A DNA stretch of 8,367 bases from NCBI GenBank assembly GCA_021827885.1, contig JAKAUD010000167.1, forward strand, positions 1 to 8,367. Reading direction: 5' to 3'. The notes beneath the pieces are model-generated. The model saw only the letters and a list, made by a program, of their open reading frames with translations. It ran no database searches and was not told where the DNA came from. Shown piece after piece: positions 1-6,214 of this stretch. The DNA is from Thermoplasmata archaeon. GTDB lineage: Archaea > Thermoplasmatota > Thermoplasmata > Thermoplasmatales > Thermoplasmataceae. The translations under genes and the position numbers were made by a program. Numbering within the stretch: position 1 is the first letter of the stretch; each line of letters starts with the position of its first letter.

Positions 1-1635
1 TCCGATCTGTCAAAAGAGTCAATCTATGAAAAAGTTCTAGATTTATCAAAGAACGGAATTTCCACATTTTTCAGCATGTCGTCAAACTCGGATAAAAAGG
101 ACAGTTCAATATATGCGTTTTATTTCGAGCAGGGAGGCCTATCACTTCCAAACCGGGATCATTACATTAACGAATCAAATAAATCCATACTTGATGAGTT
201 TTCCAAATTTGTTGAAAAAATGTTTCTCCTTGTGGGACTGAATGATTACGATGGAAAAACAGCGGAAAAGATAATATCAATGGAAAAGAGCATTGCTGAG
301 GCAAGCCGGAGCAATGAGGACTTGAGAGATGAAGAAAGAAATTATAATCGGGTAGAGAGGCATGATATTCACAAGGTTTTCAAATTCTTTGATCTTGGAA
401 ATTTAATGGAGCAGCTCAACGTCCCAGAAACTCCTTATGTTATTGTTGGGCAACCTGAGTTTTTTAAGTCACTTGACGAGATCCTTGAGAAGACCGATCT
501 TGAAATTATCAAGTCTTATCTGGCACTGAAAGTTATCATTTCGGCTGCACCCTTCCTCAATAGTGAAATGGAACTTGAATCATTCAATTTCTATGGAAAG
601 AAATTGATGGGCTTAAAGGAACCGGAATTGAGGTGGAAGAAGGCCGTAAAATTAATAAATTCGTGTATGGGGGAAGCACTTGGAAAGATCTATGTGGAGA
701 AATTCTTTCCAGAGGAATCTAAAAGGAAAGTCGAGGAAATGGTTAATGACATAAAGTCAGTCTTCAAGGAGAAACTGGAGCATCTTGACTGGATGGGTGA
801 GAGCACAAAGAAACTTGCACTAAAAAAATTTGCAGCGTTTAGAACGAAGATAGGATTTCCCACAAAATTCAGGGATTACTCGCTTTTAAGCATTGATCCC
901 AATGATTTATTCGGGAATGTCCAGAGGGCTATTCAGTTTGAAATAAACAGGACATTCGGGAGAGTTGGAAACAGGGTTGACAAGGAGGAGTGGGAAATGC
1001 CGCCTCCAACAGTCAATGCTTATTTCTCCCCGACGGATAATGAAATTGTTTTTCCCGCTGGGATCCTCCAACCACCATTCTTTGATCCAACCATGGATGA
1101 AGCAGTAAACTATGGTGCAATAGGGGGTGTCATCTCTCACGAAATAACACATGGATATGATGATCAGGGAAGAATGTATGACTCCGAAGGCAATATTAAT
1201 GAATGGTGGGAAGAGAAGGATAAGACAGAATTCAATAACAGGGCAAAAAGGGTGATAGATCTTTACAGTTCCAAGGAAATACTTCCTGGTGTTTTTGTCC
1301 ATGGGGATAGGACAGTTGGTGAGAATATCGCTGATCTTGGAGGCGTCAGCATCGCGTTTGCAGCCCTTGAGCGCCATCTAAATGAAAATAAGAGCAAAAG
1401 ACATGATATTGACGGGTTCACTCCGGAACAGAGATTCTTTTTATCGTGGGCTCAAATATGGGCTGAAAACATTAGGCCCGAATACCTGAAATTGTTAGTC
1501 ACCGTCGATCCGCATGCACCCAATGAATTGAGGGGATCTCTGCCAGCCTACAATCATGAAGGTTTTTTCCCGGCATTTAAGGACTTGGGCAAGCAGCAAA
1601 CGGATGTGAATCATGAGAAAATATCCATTTGGTGA
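1..1635 (+). CDS. M13 family (neprilysin/PepO-like) zinc metallopeptidase, 5'-truncated by the window edge
   Basis: This is the C-terminal 544 residues of a zinc endopeptidase that cleaves peptides. The frame stays open to base 1, and the codons before the ATG at 76 already match the family, so that ATG is internal and roughly the first 100 residues lie outside the window. Counting from the first codon, the zinc-binding helix HEITH is at residues 380-384 and the third ligand is the Glu of GENIADLGG (E441). NAYFSPTDNEIVFPAGILQP is the substrate-cleft strand. DPHAPNELRG carries the His and Arg that correspond to neprilysin H711 and R717. The chain ends in ISIW, keeping the terminal Trp of the family's CxxW end but not its Cys. 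Only one Cys (in NSCMGEALG) is visible, so no disulfide is possible in this part. The family is certain; location in the cell cannot be judged because the N-terminus is missing. Confidence 0.96.
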   Translation, partial: SDLSKESIYEKVLDLSKNGISTFFSMSSNSDKKDSSIYAFYFEQGGLSLPNRDHYINESNKSILDEFSKFVEKMFLLVGLNDYDGKTAEKIISMEKSIAEASRSNEDLRDEERNYNRVERHDIHKVFKFFDLGNLMEQLNVPETPYVIVGQPEFFKSLDEILEKTDLEIIKSYLALKVIISAAPFLNSEMELESFNFYGKKLMGLKEPELRWKKAVKLINSCMGEALGKIYVEKFFPEESKRKVEEMVNDIKSVFKEKLEHLDWMGESTKKLALKKFAAFRTKIGFPTKFRDYSLLSIDPNDLFGNVQRAIQFEINRTFGRVGNRVDKEEWEMPPPTVNAYFSPTDNEIVFPAGILQPPFFDPTMDEAVNYGAIGGVISHEITHGYDDQGRMYDSEGNINEWWEEKDKTEFNNRAKRVIDLYSSKEILPGVFVHGDRTVGENIADLGGVSIAFAALERHLNENKSKRHDIDGFTPEQRFFLSWAQIWAENIRPEYLKLLVTVDPHAPNELRGSLPAYNHEGFFPAFKDLGKQQTDVNHEKISIW

Positions 1636-1659
1636 AATTTTTCAATAAAAATTTAAGAG

Positions 1660-1682
1660 AATTTAGCTCAAGACGCTAAATT
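1660..1682. terminator. 8-bp hairpin in the convergent gap between the M13 peptidase and alcohol dehydrogenase genes
   Basis: AATTTAGC (1660-1667) and GCTAAATT (1675-1682) form a perfect 8-bp inverted repeat around a 7-base loop, followed on + by a T-rich run (TTATTTT). It sits 25 bases after the peptidase stop and 26 bases beyond the dehydrogenase stop, so it could end transcripts from both sides. Archaeal termination relies mainly on U-tracts, so a role for the stem itself is inference. Confidence 0.5.
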
Positions 1683-1708
1683 TATTTTAAAAATATATAT
1701 CCAAGAGA

Positions 1709-2758
1709 TCAAATTGTTGAATTATCTATGACAAACCTGTATTTAACATCATTATTCATTATTCTTTCGTAAGCCTTGTCAAGATAAGAGAAAGAGATCA
1801 ACTCTATGTCCGATCGTATATTATTCTTGACGCAGAAATCTATTACTGCCTGAGTTTCTGGGATCCCCCCAATGTTTGATCCTGCAATCGCCCTGTTAGA
1901 ATCCATCAGTATGGGAGGTGACAGAGAATACTTCACCGATCTTTCAGGGAGTCCGACGAGAACCAGTGTTCCATTAGGCTTCAAGGTTGAGATTAGGGTG
2001 TTTATATCATGATTGGCAGGAATCGTGTCCACTATGATGTCAAATGAGTACCCTGACTTCCTGATATCTTCCTTATTGTGGTACACAATTGATCTGCTTG
2101 CCCCAAGCCTTCTGGCATCATCCTGCTTCGATTCAGAGGATGTAAGGACGGTCACTTCTGCTCCCATGGCTCTTGCTAATTTCACTGCCATATGTCCAAG
2201 GCCTCCAAGCCCGACAACAGCAACATGCTTTCCGGGCCCTGCACCGAACTTTTTTAACGGAGAATACGTTGTGACACCTGCGCAGAGAATCGGTGCTATG
2301 CCTGCAAGGTCTTTATCGGTGCCAATCCTTATAACGAATCTACTATTGACTGTAATTATGTCAGAATATCCACCAAAGGTTGTTTTACCTGTTAATGAAT
2401 CCACCGAGTTATAGGTCCAAACGGTCTCTTTATCACACTGCTGTTCATAGCCGCTTTTGCAAGATTGGCATTCCCCGCATGAATCAACCATGCATCCAAC
2501 ACCAACATAATCTCCAACTTTAAGATCCCTGGAGTATTTTCCAACTGCAGTAATTTTTCCCACGATTTCGTGTCCAGGTACGATAGGATAACTGGAACCG
2601 CCCCAATCATTCCTGACCTGATGGACATCTGAATGGCATATTCCGCAATACAATATCTGGATCATGACATCATTTTCACCAACTTCCCTCCTTTCGATTT
2701 CCAGCGGCTTAAATGTTTCTCCATGCGATTTCACTCCGAACCCTTTCGCTTTTATCAT
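1709..2758 (-). CDS. Zinc-dependent medium-chain alcohol dehydrogenase (cinnamyl-alcohol-dehydrogenase-like)
   Basis: This MDR-superfamily enzyme interconverts alcohols and aldehydes using a nicotinamide cofactor. From the ATG at 2758 (349 aa), catalytic-zinc ligands are C38 (in CGICHSD), H63-E64 (in PGHEIVG) and C159 (in ILCAG). The structural zinc lobe has C94, C97, C100 and C108. The Rossmann motif GLGGLG is at 183-188. The second strand ends in TSSESK rather than an acidic residue, which in the CAD/YahK branch goes with NADP(H). A TTG three codons upstream (2767) would give 352 aa, but ATG at 2758 is preferred because MIKAKGF is a typical family start. The gene is divergent from msrBA and convergent with the peptidase. 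The physiological substrate cannot be read from the sequence; broad aldehyde reduction is typical of the family. Confidence 0.93.
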   Translation of the reverse strand: MIKAKGFGVKSHGETFKPLEIERREVGENDVMIQILYCGICHSDVHQVRNDWGGSSYPIVPGHEIVGKITAVGKYSRDLKVGDYVGVGCMVDSCGECQSCKSGYEQQCDKETVWTYNSVDSLTGKTTFGGYSDIITVNSRFVIRIGTDKDLAGIAPILCAGVTTYSPLKKFGAGPGKHVAVVGLGGLGHMAVKLARAMGAEVTVLTSSESKQDDARRLGASRSIVYHNKEDIRKSGYSFDIIVDTIPANHDINTLISTLKPNGTLVLVGLPERSVKYSLSPPILMDSNRAIAGSNIGGIPETQAVIDFCVKNNIRSDIELISFSYLDKAYERIMNNDVKYRFVIDNSTI

Positions 2759-2762
2759 TACT

Positions 2763-2779
2763 ATCAATGCAATATTGAT
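2763..2779. promoter_or_regulatory. Inverted repeat, candidate operator at the adh start
   Basis: ATCAAT (2763-2768), a 5-base spacer, and ATTGAT (2774-2779) form a perfect 6-bp inverted repeat immediately upstream of the dehydrogenase ATG (2758), between that ATG and its TATA-like box. Such a position would let a dimeric repressor block initiation. The region is AT-rich, so chance is possible; no regulator gene is in the window. Confidence 0.3.
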
Positions 2780-2785
2780 TCACAA

Positions 2786-2794
2786 TTAAAAAAA
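2786..2794 (-). promoter_or_regulatory. TATA-like box for the alcohol dehydrogenase gene (weak)
   Basis: Read on -, TTTTTTTAA lies about 31 bases before the ATG at 2758. Transcription starting 25 bases downstream would begin near 2764, leaving a leader of about six bases and excluding the TTG at 2767. The match to the archaeal TTTATATA consensus is poor, but no better box is visible. Confidence 0.35.
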
Positions 2795-2808
2795 TTTGTT
2801 TATTCAGT

Positions 2809-2818
2809 ATTATATATT
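2809..2818 (+). promoter_or_regulatory. TATA box of the msrB-msrA operon
   Basis: ATTATATATT is centred about 24 bases upstream of the msrB ATG at 2837, so transcription would start on or within a base or two of the start codon, giving a leaderless mRNA. No Shine-Dalgarno sequence suits this ATG, consistent with that reading. An ATG at 2827 is out of frame and closes after 11 codons. Confidence 0.65.
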
Positions 2819-2836
2819 CTTAACGCATGAAAGAGT

Positions 2837-3199
2837 ATGGATTACAGGAAACTGACGCCTGAAGAAGAAAGTGTTATCCTAAAGAAAGGAACGGAAATGC
2901 CATATTCCGGAGAATACGAGGGAAACTTTTCCAGGGGTACTTACCTCTGTAAAAGATGCAATTCCCCACTTTACAAATCAGATAGAAAATTTAACTCGGG
3001 ATGTGGCTGGCCAAGCTTTGACGAGGAAATTGAAGGAGCAATTAGAAGATTGCCAGATGATGATAGCACGAGGACAGAAATCCAATGCAATTCTTGCGGA
3101 GCACACCTTGGACATGTTTTCCTGAATGAGGGCTTTACCTCAAAGAATACAAGGCACTGTGTCAATTCCATATCATTAGTATTTGTTCCGGAGAGCTGA
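2837..3199 (+). CDS. msrB: Peptide-methionine (R)-S-oxide reductase MsrB
   Basis: MsrB reduces the R-epimer of methionine sulfoxide in oxidised proteins back to methionine, usually with thioredoxin as reductant. At 120 aa it is a minimal single-domain MsrB with no signal peptide, so it should act in the cytoplasm. Zinc ligands are C38 and C41 (CKRC) and C84 and C87 (CNSC). GCGWPSF carries C56, the usual resolving position. GAHLGHVF and RHCVNS follow, with C108 the catalytic nucleophile; the family more often has RYC(I/V)NS, so His at 107 is a mild variant. It is the first gene of a two-gene operon with msrA one base downstream, and its promoter supports a leaderless message. Identity is secure from these motifs. 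Confidence 0.97.
   Translation: MDYRKLTPEEESVILKKGTEMPYSGEYEGNFSRGTYLCKRCNSPLYKSDRKFNSGCGWPSFDEEIEGAIRRLPDDDSTRTEIQCNSCGAHLGHVFLNEGFTSKNTRHCVNSISLVFVPES
3190..3193 (+). promoter_or_regulatory. Shine-Dalgarno site for msrA inside the end of msrB
   Basis: GGAG lies seven bases before the ATG at 3201. Its presence for this internal operon gene, against its absence at the leaderless first gene, fits the archaeal pattern and supports choosing ATG 3201 as the msrA start over the in-frame TTG at 3183. Confidence 0.6.
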
Positions 3200-3200
3200 C

Positions 3201-3755
3201 ATGGAATCTGGGAATTTTGCCACAGTACTTCTAGGAGGTGGATGCTTCTGGTGCACAGAAGCAATCTTTGATAGAGTTAAGGGAATAAAATCTGTGGTTT
3301 CAGGATATAGTGGAGGTTCAAGAAAGAATCCTACATATGAAGAAGTTTGTTCCGGGAAAACCGGGCACGCTGAAGTCATAAAAATTGACTATGATCCGAA
3401 TGAAATTTCGTTTACTGATATATTGGAAATTTTCTTTCAGACTCATGATCCCACTTCGCTGAACAGGCAGGGCGCAGATGTGGGCGAACAGTATCGATCC
3501 GTGATATTCTATTCATCAGTGGAACAGAAAGAAATCTCAGAAAAATTCATAAAGGAGATTGAAGAAAGGAAGATTTTTGAGAAGCCCATAGTAACGTCAG
3601 TAGAGGGAATGTCGGAATTTTACCCTTCAGAAAATTACCACAGGGATTATTATGAGAACAACCGGGAGAGCCCATACTGCAGATTTGTAATTGAACCTAA
3701 ACTCAAGAAACTCGCTAAAGACTTTCGCTCAAAACTGAAAGGCAATATTCAATGA
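3201..3755 (+). CDS. msrA: Peptide-methionine (S)-S-oxide reductase MsrA
   Basis: MsrA reduces the S-epimer of methionine sulfoxide, complementing MsrB. The 184-aa chain begins almost directly with GGGCFWCTEAIF, where C15 is the nucleophile and E20 of the GCFWxxE signature is the expected acid. Further family blocks are GYSGG, GHAEV, THDPTSLNRQGADVGEQYRS and ENYHRDYY. Additional cysteines occur at EEVCSG and SPYCRF; either may act as the resolving Cys, which varies across MsrA subfamilies. ATG 3201 follows the msrB stop by one base and has a GGAG site, so the two are translationally coupled. A TTG at 3183 would add six residues (MFRRAD) inside msrB and is unlikely. Together the pair covers both sulfoxide epimers, which suits an oxidising or metal-rich habitat (inference). 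Confidence 0.97.
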   Translation: MESGNFATVLLGGGCFWCTEAIFDRVKGIKSVVSGYSGGSRKNPTYEEVCSGKTGHAEVIKIDYDPNEISFTDILEIFFQTHDPTSLNRQGADVGEQYRSVIFYSSVEQKEISEKFIKEIEERKIFEKPIVTSVEGMSEFYPSENYHRDYYENNRESPYCRFVIEPKLKKLAKDFRSKLKGNIQ

Positions 3756-3757
3756 AA

Positions 3758-3767
3758 ATAATATATC
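3758..3767 (+). promoter_or_regulatory. TATA box for the epimerase-glycosyltransferase pair
   Basis: ATAATATATC starts three bases after the msrA stop and is centred about 26 bases before the ATG at 3789, the spacing expected for a leaderless archaeal transcript. It separates the sugar genes from the msrBA operon despite the short gap. Confidence 0.6.
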
Positions 3768-3788
3768 TTAAACGTCAATGTCCCAGAC

Positions 3789-4562
3789 ATGAAAGTATTG
3801 CTCACTGGGCATAAGGGATTTATTGGAAGCAGGATATATGAGACCTTAAAGGAAAGGGGATATGACATTGATGGAATAGACATTGGCGATCCTATTCCTG
3901 CCGTGAAATACGATATTATTTTGCATTTTGGAGCGAGAACATTGATCAGAAATTCAATCAATGCACCATATGAATACTTCAATGATGGATTGGCACTGAC
4001 TCTTAAATTTCTCGAAAAAGCCCGGCTGGAGGACGCCATATTTGTGTTTCCCACTTCTGGATCCGTGGCAGAGGCGACAAATCCATATTCACTTTCCAAG
4101 AAAAATGGTGTTGAGTGGATTTCCCTGTATGAGAGATTGTATAACACCAGATCCGTTATTCTTAAATTATTCAATATCTATGGAGAAACATCAAGAAAAG
4201 GAGCCGTTTACTTATTTACAAATGCCGCACTGAATGAAACTCCAATCCCCGTATATGGAGGAGGAAACCAGGTTCGTGATTTTGTTCATGTTGATGATCT
4301 TGTGAAATGCATTGCCAGAATCATAGATGGTGAAATAAAACCGGGAGAATATGAAGTCGGAACGGGAGTTGGTACCAGCATTAACTCACTCATACAGATG
4401 GTTGAAAAAATTACTGGCCGTAGGGTCATTAGGGAAGAAAAGGAGTTCCTGCTCAGGGAAGCTCCATCATTGGTAGCTGCAAAGCCCCTTCCAATAAATC
4501 CAATGAATCTTCAGGAGGGGATAAGAAGAGTGATGGAGCGGCTCATGGGTATGGAAGATTGA
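3789..4562 (+). CDS. Short NAD-dependent epimerase/dehydratase family protein (extended SDR type)
   Basis: This is a nucleotide-sugar epimerase/dehydratase-type Rossmann protein, probably altering an activated sugar. The start shows GxxGxxG (G7-H-K-G-F-I-G13), D31 at the end of the second strand (NAD preference), HFGAR at 46-50, the active-site T89/S90, and YSLSK with Y100 and K104 as the catalytic pair. The C-terminal half has FNIYGE and VYGGGNQVRDFVHVDDL (155-171), which contact nucleotide and sugar in GalE-like enzymes. At 257 aa it is well below the usual 310-340. Two stretches are missing: most of the segment between D31 and the H46 strand, and about 14 residues of the loop between the Ser/Thr and the Tyr. 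The frame is continuous, so it is not a frameshifted gene. The substrate is unknown. It is one base from the next glycosyltransferase gene, implying a shared job in glycan assembly. Confidence 0.88.
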   Translation: MKVLLTGHKGFIGSRIYETLKERGYDIDGIDIGDPIPAVKYDIILHFGARTLIRNSINAPYEYFNDGLALTLKFLEKARLEDAIFVFPTSGSVAEATNPYSLSKKNGVEWISLYERLYNTRSVILKLFNIYGETSRKGAVYLFTNAALNETPIPVYGGGNQVRDFVHVDDLVKCIARIIDGEIKPGEYEVGTGVGTSINSLIQMVEKITGRRVIREEKEFLLREAPSLVAAKPLPINPMNLQEGIRRVMERLMGMED

Positions 4563-4563
4563 A

Positions 4564-5571
4564 ATGGCATCAGTTCAGGTTTCAGTAGTGGTAACAGCAC
4601 ATGACAGGAAGAAGTACCTGAAGGGCGCCATAAACTCGCTCCTGAGACAATCTGTTAATCGTAATCTTCTTGAGATAATAGTTGTCAAGAATTACCTTGA
4701 TAGAGAGATTGATGATTTTCTTTCCAGTAACAACATATTGAACGTTCTTACAGATAGCAAATCCTTTGGAGCAAAACTGTCTGAGGGCATTAAAAGCAGC
4801 AAGGGAGAGATAATTGCGTTTCTTGATGATGATGATGAATTTGTGCCTCAAAAGATAGATAGGATTATTGGAGTGTTCAAGGAAAACAAAGGCCTGAATT
4901 ATTTTCATAATGGGATAATTCCACTTAATGAATCTGGTGCTGAAATTAAAGAACTGAAGAATTCAAGGAAAGGCAATGATCAGTTTCTTATCAAAACTCC
5001 TCTGGAAAATCTTGCTGAACTTCGCGTGCTATCAAGGCTTAGGGGGGATTGGTACATGAGCTGCATTGCTATTAGAAAGAAGGCAGCTGCTGAATTTCTT
5101 GACTTTGTTAATTCAACCTCATTCAGCCTCGACAGGGTTTTCTTTATTCTTTCAGCGGCAAGGACTGGAAGCATCCTGCTTTCCAGTGAGGAGCTGACAA
5201 GGTACAGGCTACATGAGAGCATAACAGGAATAAAATCCGATTTTCACGAATATTGCCAGAGAAAATTGAAATTTTTTGAAAACACATTCAATGTTCTTCT
5301 GCAATTAGAAAGGGCAGTTGAAAAGAGTAATACATTAAAACAGTATATTGAGATTCAGAAAACGCACAATGTGGAAAATATCCTGCTTTATGACTGCCGC
5401 GGTAAAAGAATTAGAAGGGCAAGCGCTGCTATCAACCTCTATCGAAGTTATTTTGACATAAAGGACAGGATATTTCTCTTTCTCTCCATCCTTATGGCAT
5501 TTTCATTCCTATCTCCAAAGGTTACATCATATCTCCACTATCTGTATCAATCAAAAAGAATTTTATCATAA
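4564..5571 (+). CDS. Family 2 glycosyltransferase
   Basis: A GT-A fold glycosyltransferase that transfers a sugar from a nucleotide donor to a glycan or lipid-linked acceptor. The N-terminus has the usual VSVVVTAHDRKKYL strand-helix and SLLRQS. FLDDDDEF with D88-D91 supplies the metal-binding DxD-type acidic cluster. RYRLHESITG at 213-222 matches a motif common in GT2 enzymes of surface-polysaccharide loci. The first acidic motif, normally VVDDGSxD, is replaced by VVKNYLDREID, so the usual Asp pair contacting the nucleotide base is missing. Near the C-terminus, residues 303-316 are strongly hydrophobic, with basic residues later, suggesting peripheral membrane attachment rather than a true multi-pass domain. 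The ATG follows the epimerase stop by one base with a weak GGAAG site at 4553-4557. Donor and acceptor are unknown. Confidence 0.88.
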   Translation: MASVQVSVVVTAHDRKKYLKGAINSLLRQSVNRNLLEIIVVKNYLDREIDDFLSSNNILNVLTDSKSFGAKLSEGIKSSKGEIIAFLDDDDEFVPQKIDRIIGVFKENKGLNYFHNGIIPLNESGAEIKELKNSRKGNDQFLIKTPLENLAELRVLSRLRGDWYMSCIAIRKKAAAEFLDFVNSTSFSLDRVFFILSAARTGSILLSSEELTRYRLHESITGIKSDFHEYCQRKLKFFENTFNVLLQLERAVEKSNTLKQYIEIQKTHNVENILLYDCRGKRIRRASAAINLYRSYFDIKDRIFLFLSILMAFSFLSPKVTSYLHYLYQSKRILS

Positions 5572-5589
5572 TGAAAAAAGAAGAGCTAA

Positions 5590-5600
5590 AATTAAATAAC
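5590..5600 (+). promoter_or_regulatory. TATA box for gmhA
   Basis: AATTAAATAAC lies in the 47-base gap after the glycosyltransferase gene and is centred about 24 bases before the gmhA ATG at 5619. The spacing fits leaderless transcription, so gmhA is probably transcribed at least partly on its own. Confidence 0.5.
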
Positions 5601-5618
5601 CTCTGAAGATCATCAGGC

Positions 5619-6176
5619 ATGGATTCGCTACAGATTCAGAATTATTTAAAGGAAGGCGCTGAAGCCAGGTTATCGGTTGATATTCAACAGATTTTGGATG
5701 TCAGTAAGAAGGTTACTGAGTGTTTTAAAAATGGTGGAAAGATCATATTCTTTGGAAATGGTGGAAGTGCAGCAGACGCACAGCATATAGCTGCTGAATT
5801 TGTTGGGAGATTTGAGAGGGAAAGAGAATCTCTTCCAGCAATGGCCCTGCACACAAACACTTCTGCCATGACTGCTATAGCGAATGACTATTCTTTTGAT
5901 ATGGTTTATGAAAGGCAGGTTGCTGGGTTTGCGCGTAAGGGAGATGTTGTCTTTGGGATTTCAACAAGCGGAAATTCCCCAAATATACTGAAGGGACTGG
6001 AAAAAGCTAAATCTCTGGGCTGTACCACCGTTTCAATGACGGGAAAAAAAGGCGGAAAAATTTCCCTGATATCCGATTTTCCAATAAGGGTCAACTCTGA
6101 TAGAACACCTATTATTCAGGAGGTTCACATTGCAATCGGTCACCTGCTTTCAAAGATAGTTGAGGATATGATCTGA
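5619..6176 (+). CDS. gmhA: Sedoheptulose 7-phosphate isomerase (phosphoheptose isomerase) GmhA
   Basis: GmhA converts D-sedoheptulose 7-phosphate into D-glycero-D-manno-heptose 7-phosphate, the first step toward activated heptose for surface glycans. The 185-aa protein is a full-length single SIS domain. FFGNGGSAADAQHIAAEFVG leads into the active site; H56, E60, Q167 and H175 keep the spacing of the metal and catalytic residues known from bacterial GmhA (E. coli H61, E65, Q172, H180 as I recall, a constant offset of five). STSGNS at 115-120 is the phosphate-binding serine loop. LHTNTSAMTAIANDY is also typical. This set separates it from hexulose-phosphate isomerases and GlmS-type SIS domains. 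It follows the epimerase and glycosyltransferase genes on the same strand behind its own TATA-like box. The kinase, phosphatase and nucleotidyltransferase of the heptose route are absent from the window. Confidence 0.93.
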   Translation: MDSLQIQNYLKEGAEARLSVDIQQILDVSKKVTECFKNGGKIIFFGNGGSAADAQHIAAEFVGRFERERESLPAMALHTNTSAMTAIANDYSFDMVYERQVAGFARKGDVVFGISTSGNSPNILKGLEKAKSLGCTTVSMTGKKGGKISLISDFPIRVNSDRTPIIQEVHIAIGHLLSKIVEDMI

Positions 6177-6178
6177 CG

Positions 6179-6214
6179 AAAAAACTTTCTATTATTTCTA
6201 TAAATCTAATTTTT
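6179..6214. terminator. Convergent T-tracts between gmhA and the DPM1-like glycosyltransferase gene
   Basis: The 29 bases between the stop codons, plus the last few bases of the - strand gene, carry a T5 run on + at 6210-6214 and a T6 run on - (A6 at 6179-6184), with T-rich sequence between. These are suited to archaeal U-tract termination from both directions. There is no clear stem. Confidence 0.4.

Noticed and set aside
907..1377. Open frame of 156 codons on - inside the M13 gene
   Set aside because: It is antisense to the HEITH and GENIAD coding region, has no recognisable domain and no promoter or ribosome site.
2013..2414. Open frame of 133 codons on + inside the alcohol dehydrogenase gene
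   Set aside because: It mirrors the Rossmann region of a well-conserved MDR gene; the composition is typical of an antisense shadow.
2759..2767. TTG start three codons upstream for the alcohol dehydrogenase
   Set aside because: The ATG at 2758 gives a typical family N-terminus, and the TTG would probably lie upstream of the transcription start.
2633..2830. Small open frame on + spanning the adh 5' end and the divergent promoter
   Set aside because: It would run through the promoter region, has no family features and ends just before msrB.
3183..3200. TTG start for msrA
   Set aside because: ATG 3201 has a GGAG site at seven bases and puts GGGCFWC at the usual distance from the N-terminus.
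3749..4174. Open frame of 141 codons on - against the SDR gene
   Set aside because: It is antisense to the conserved nucleotide-binding and YSLSK coding region and has no independent support.
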